This document shows, in pieces, positions 40,424-41,727 of a stretch of DNA of 41,727 bases. The stretch comes from Lentisphaeria bacterium UBA1791. GTDB lineage: Bacteria; Verrucomicrobiota; Lentisphaeria; Victivallales; Victivallaceae. Below the pieces are notes generated by a model. The model worked only from the letters and a program-made list of their open reading frames with translations. It was not told the DNA's origin and searched no databases. Position 1 is the first letter of the stretch; the number at the start of each line of letters is the position of its first letter. Both the position numbers and the translations under genes were made by a program. The stretch spans positions 92,832 through 134,558 of the forward strand of contig DCFZ01000055.1 of NCBI GenBank assembly GCA_002314455.1, given 5' to 3'.

Positions 40424-41545
40424 ATGAAAAAAATCGTTGAATTCATCCTCCGTCACCGGCGCCGTTTGGCGTTGACCGGCATCGTCGCACTTCTTTGTTT
40501 TGCGGTGCTGATTTTTGCCTTTGCATTGCACCGGAACCGGAAAAAGCCGGCGACGGATCAAACGGCGGCGGCGACCACCACCAATATCGTATCGTCGCCT
40601 GCCGTCGCCCAGACGAGCCCGAAGCTCATCAAAGGCTTCGGCTATGTGCGCGGCAGTTCGATGATTACGCTGAAAAACAAATATGCCGGGTACGTCAAAA
40701 AAGTCAATTTCTACACCGGGCAAAAGATCACCCAGGGCGACGTGATCCTCGAATACGACGACCTCGACTGGCGGCTTCGCCTGACGCAGGCGATCAACGC
40801 CGTGCGCGAACAGCAAAAGGTCGTCGAGGCAAAAGAACTTGCCTTGCAACTGAAAAAACTCAATCCCCTGCCGTCGGAATACCGCAATGCCAGCTGGAAA
40901 CAGATGGCGGCAAAGGAAAAACTTTCGCGTTTGAAAAAAGAGCTGGACGCGTATGAGAAACTACACGGAAACAAGATCGTTTCCGATTTCTCGTTGCGGG
41001 AAAAAACGCAGGACTACAAAGACGCGGAAGCCGATGCGGCGATCCTCGATCAGGATATCCGCATCATCAATCAGGGATTGGGCGCGCTTTACATTTCCAT
41101 CGCGGAAAAGGAACTGGAAGACGCCCGCACCAAGCTGGAAGATCTGAAAAAAGTACAGACGCTCATCGAGGAGGACGGCAACTACTACCGGATTGTTTCC
41201 CCCCGCAACGGCGTGCTGGTCAATAATTCCGACACCGTCAACGGCTACAATGCCGCCGCCACCAACGTCGCGGAGATCCACTCGTTCAACAACGGTACCT
41301 ACGTCTATTGCTACTTCGACGAACGCGACATCGGTTATGTCACCGAGGGCAAGACCTACCGCTTCCGCACCAATCAGTTCGATTGCGACAAAAAAGGATT
41401 CCCATTGATCCGGCCGTTTGAAGTGAAAAAAAGTCGCTCATCTTCCGGCGACCGTTCGCTCTATCTCGTCGAATGTCAGTTGGTCTCGTCGCCAATCCCG
41501 TTGCGACTGAACTCAACGGGACAGATGGAGATCGACGTCAAATAA
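40424..41545 (+). CDS. HlyD-like membrane-fusion/adaptor protein
   Basis: This 373-aa protein has an N-terminal anchor (residues 17-36, TGIVALLCFAVLIFAFAL), a Thr/Ala linker, a lipoyl-like half (NKYAGYVKKVNFYTGQKITQGDVILEYDD), a long charged coiled-coil (about 120-245), the second half (YYRIVSPRNGVLVNN) and a beta-barrel domain (FDERDIGYVTEGKTYRFR). It would span the periplasm with an exporter; a partner permease or ATPase is not visible before the window ends. The adaptor has diverged from the one at 3918-4895. It lies 77 bases after feoB with its own promoter. It starts without a clear ribosome binding site. Confidence 0.83.
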   Translation: MKKIVEFILRHRRRLALTGIVALLCFAVLIFAFALHRNRKKPATDQTAAATTTNIVSSPAVAQTSPKLIKGFGYVRGSSMITLKNKYAGYVKKVNFYTGQKITQGDVILEYDDLDWRLRLTQAINAVREQQKVVEAKELALQLKKLNPLPSEYRNASWKQMAAKEKLSRLKKELDAYEKLHGNKIVSDFSLREKTQDYKDAEADAAILDQDIRIINQGLGALYISIAEKELEDARTKLEDLKKVQTLIEEDGNYYRIVSPRNGVLVNNSDTVNGYNAAATNVAEIHSFNNGTYVYCYFDERDIGYVTEGKTYRFRTNQFDCDKKGFPLIRPFEVKKSRSSSGDRSLYLVECQLVSSPIPLRLNSTGQMEIDVK

Positions 41546-41727
41546 CCCCTAAAAATGAACTACGGCGCCGGGTGCGGCGCCGCCCCGACCGCTACGCGGC
41601 TCGGCTTCGGTTCATTTTGGGGGACCCCGGCGCTATCGCGCTCCGTTCCTCGCTACGCTTCGGTACTCGCGACTGCGCGAAAGGTAGTTTTTCGATTTAG
41701 ATTACCCCAAAACCCCTTAAAATGAAC
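41546..41727. repeat. Palindromic repeat element, cut by the window edge
   Basis: CCCCTAAAAATGAAC (41546-41560) is repeated inverted as GTTCATTTTGGGGG (41610-41623) and again direct as CCCCTTAAAATGAAC (41713-41727, the window end). Between them are GC-rich inverted arms (GGCGCCGGGTGCGGCGCC at 41564-41581) and two related CGCTACGC...CTTCGG stretches. No convincing gene lies in these 182 bases; the 75-aa frame over it is probably spurious. It looks like a REP/MITE-like unit or the start of a tandem array. Confidence 0.6.

Overview
The window is dense bacterial chromosome of moderately high GC with short intergenic gaps and many ATGA, GTGA or 1-base gene overlaps. The best taxonomic guess, an inference, is a Lentisphaerota/Victivallales-like member of the PVC group. 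It rests on a pseudopilin with an FTLIELLVVIAIIAILAA leader and a C-terminal H-X9-DG motif, small secreted galactose-binding-like proteins, Gfo/Idh and sugar isomerase genes under a LacI regulator, and a Ser/Thr kinase with DWG in place of DFG. Codon use and GC look uniform, and I saw no transposase, phage gene, CRISPR array, rRNA or tRNA.

Layout. 1-4.9 kb (-): HlyD / dual-ATPase RbbA-type / ABC-2 permease export operon. 5-9.3 kb and on to 10.3 kb (+): secreted dual-specificity-type phosphatase, SDR and SGNH hydrolase; then a coupled GT9 glycosyltransferase, macro-domain and MutY operon. 10.3-19.4 kb (-): Na+/solute symporter, secreted alpha/beta hydrolase and MntP; then pseudopilin, two tandem secreted binding-domain paralogues and Gfo/Idh oxidoreductase; then a LacI regulator and a TIM-barrel sugar isomerase carrying a histone-H1-like Lys/Ala/Pro tail. 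19.5-22.2 kb (+): an apparently very highly expressed 80-aa protein behind a perfect consensus promoter, a 450-bp hairpin-rich stretch, a TibC-like O-heptosyltransferase and a YbaK deacylase. 22.2-24.6 kb (-): GT9 and a beta-ketoacyl-ACP synthase. 24.7-30 kb (+): orphan oligopeptide-type ABC ATPase overlapping mutL; thioredoxin and U32 family protein. 30-34.3 kb (-): tig-clpP-clpX-Ser/Thr kinase operon. 34.5-41.5 kb (+): PepD-type dipeptidase; rimO-pgsA-feoAB; a membrane-fusion protein; then a palindromic repeat running off the end.

Most of the window is housekeeping: protein quality control, DNA repair, tRNA proofreading, phospholipid and iron metabolism, with accessory carbohydrate and envelope genes. 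The part most likely to be a poorly described system is 19.5-21.8 kb, where a consensus promoter with phased A-tracts drives a small codon-optimised protein, followed by a structured leader/attenuator and a BAHT/TibC-type glycosyltransferase with no autotransporter nearby. Three other points deserve attention: a kinase that appears to have moved its catalytic lysine into the glycine loop as in WNK kinases; the H1-like tail on a sugar isomerase; and a recurrent promoter type with a TATATT -10 box at nine start regions.
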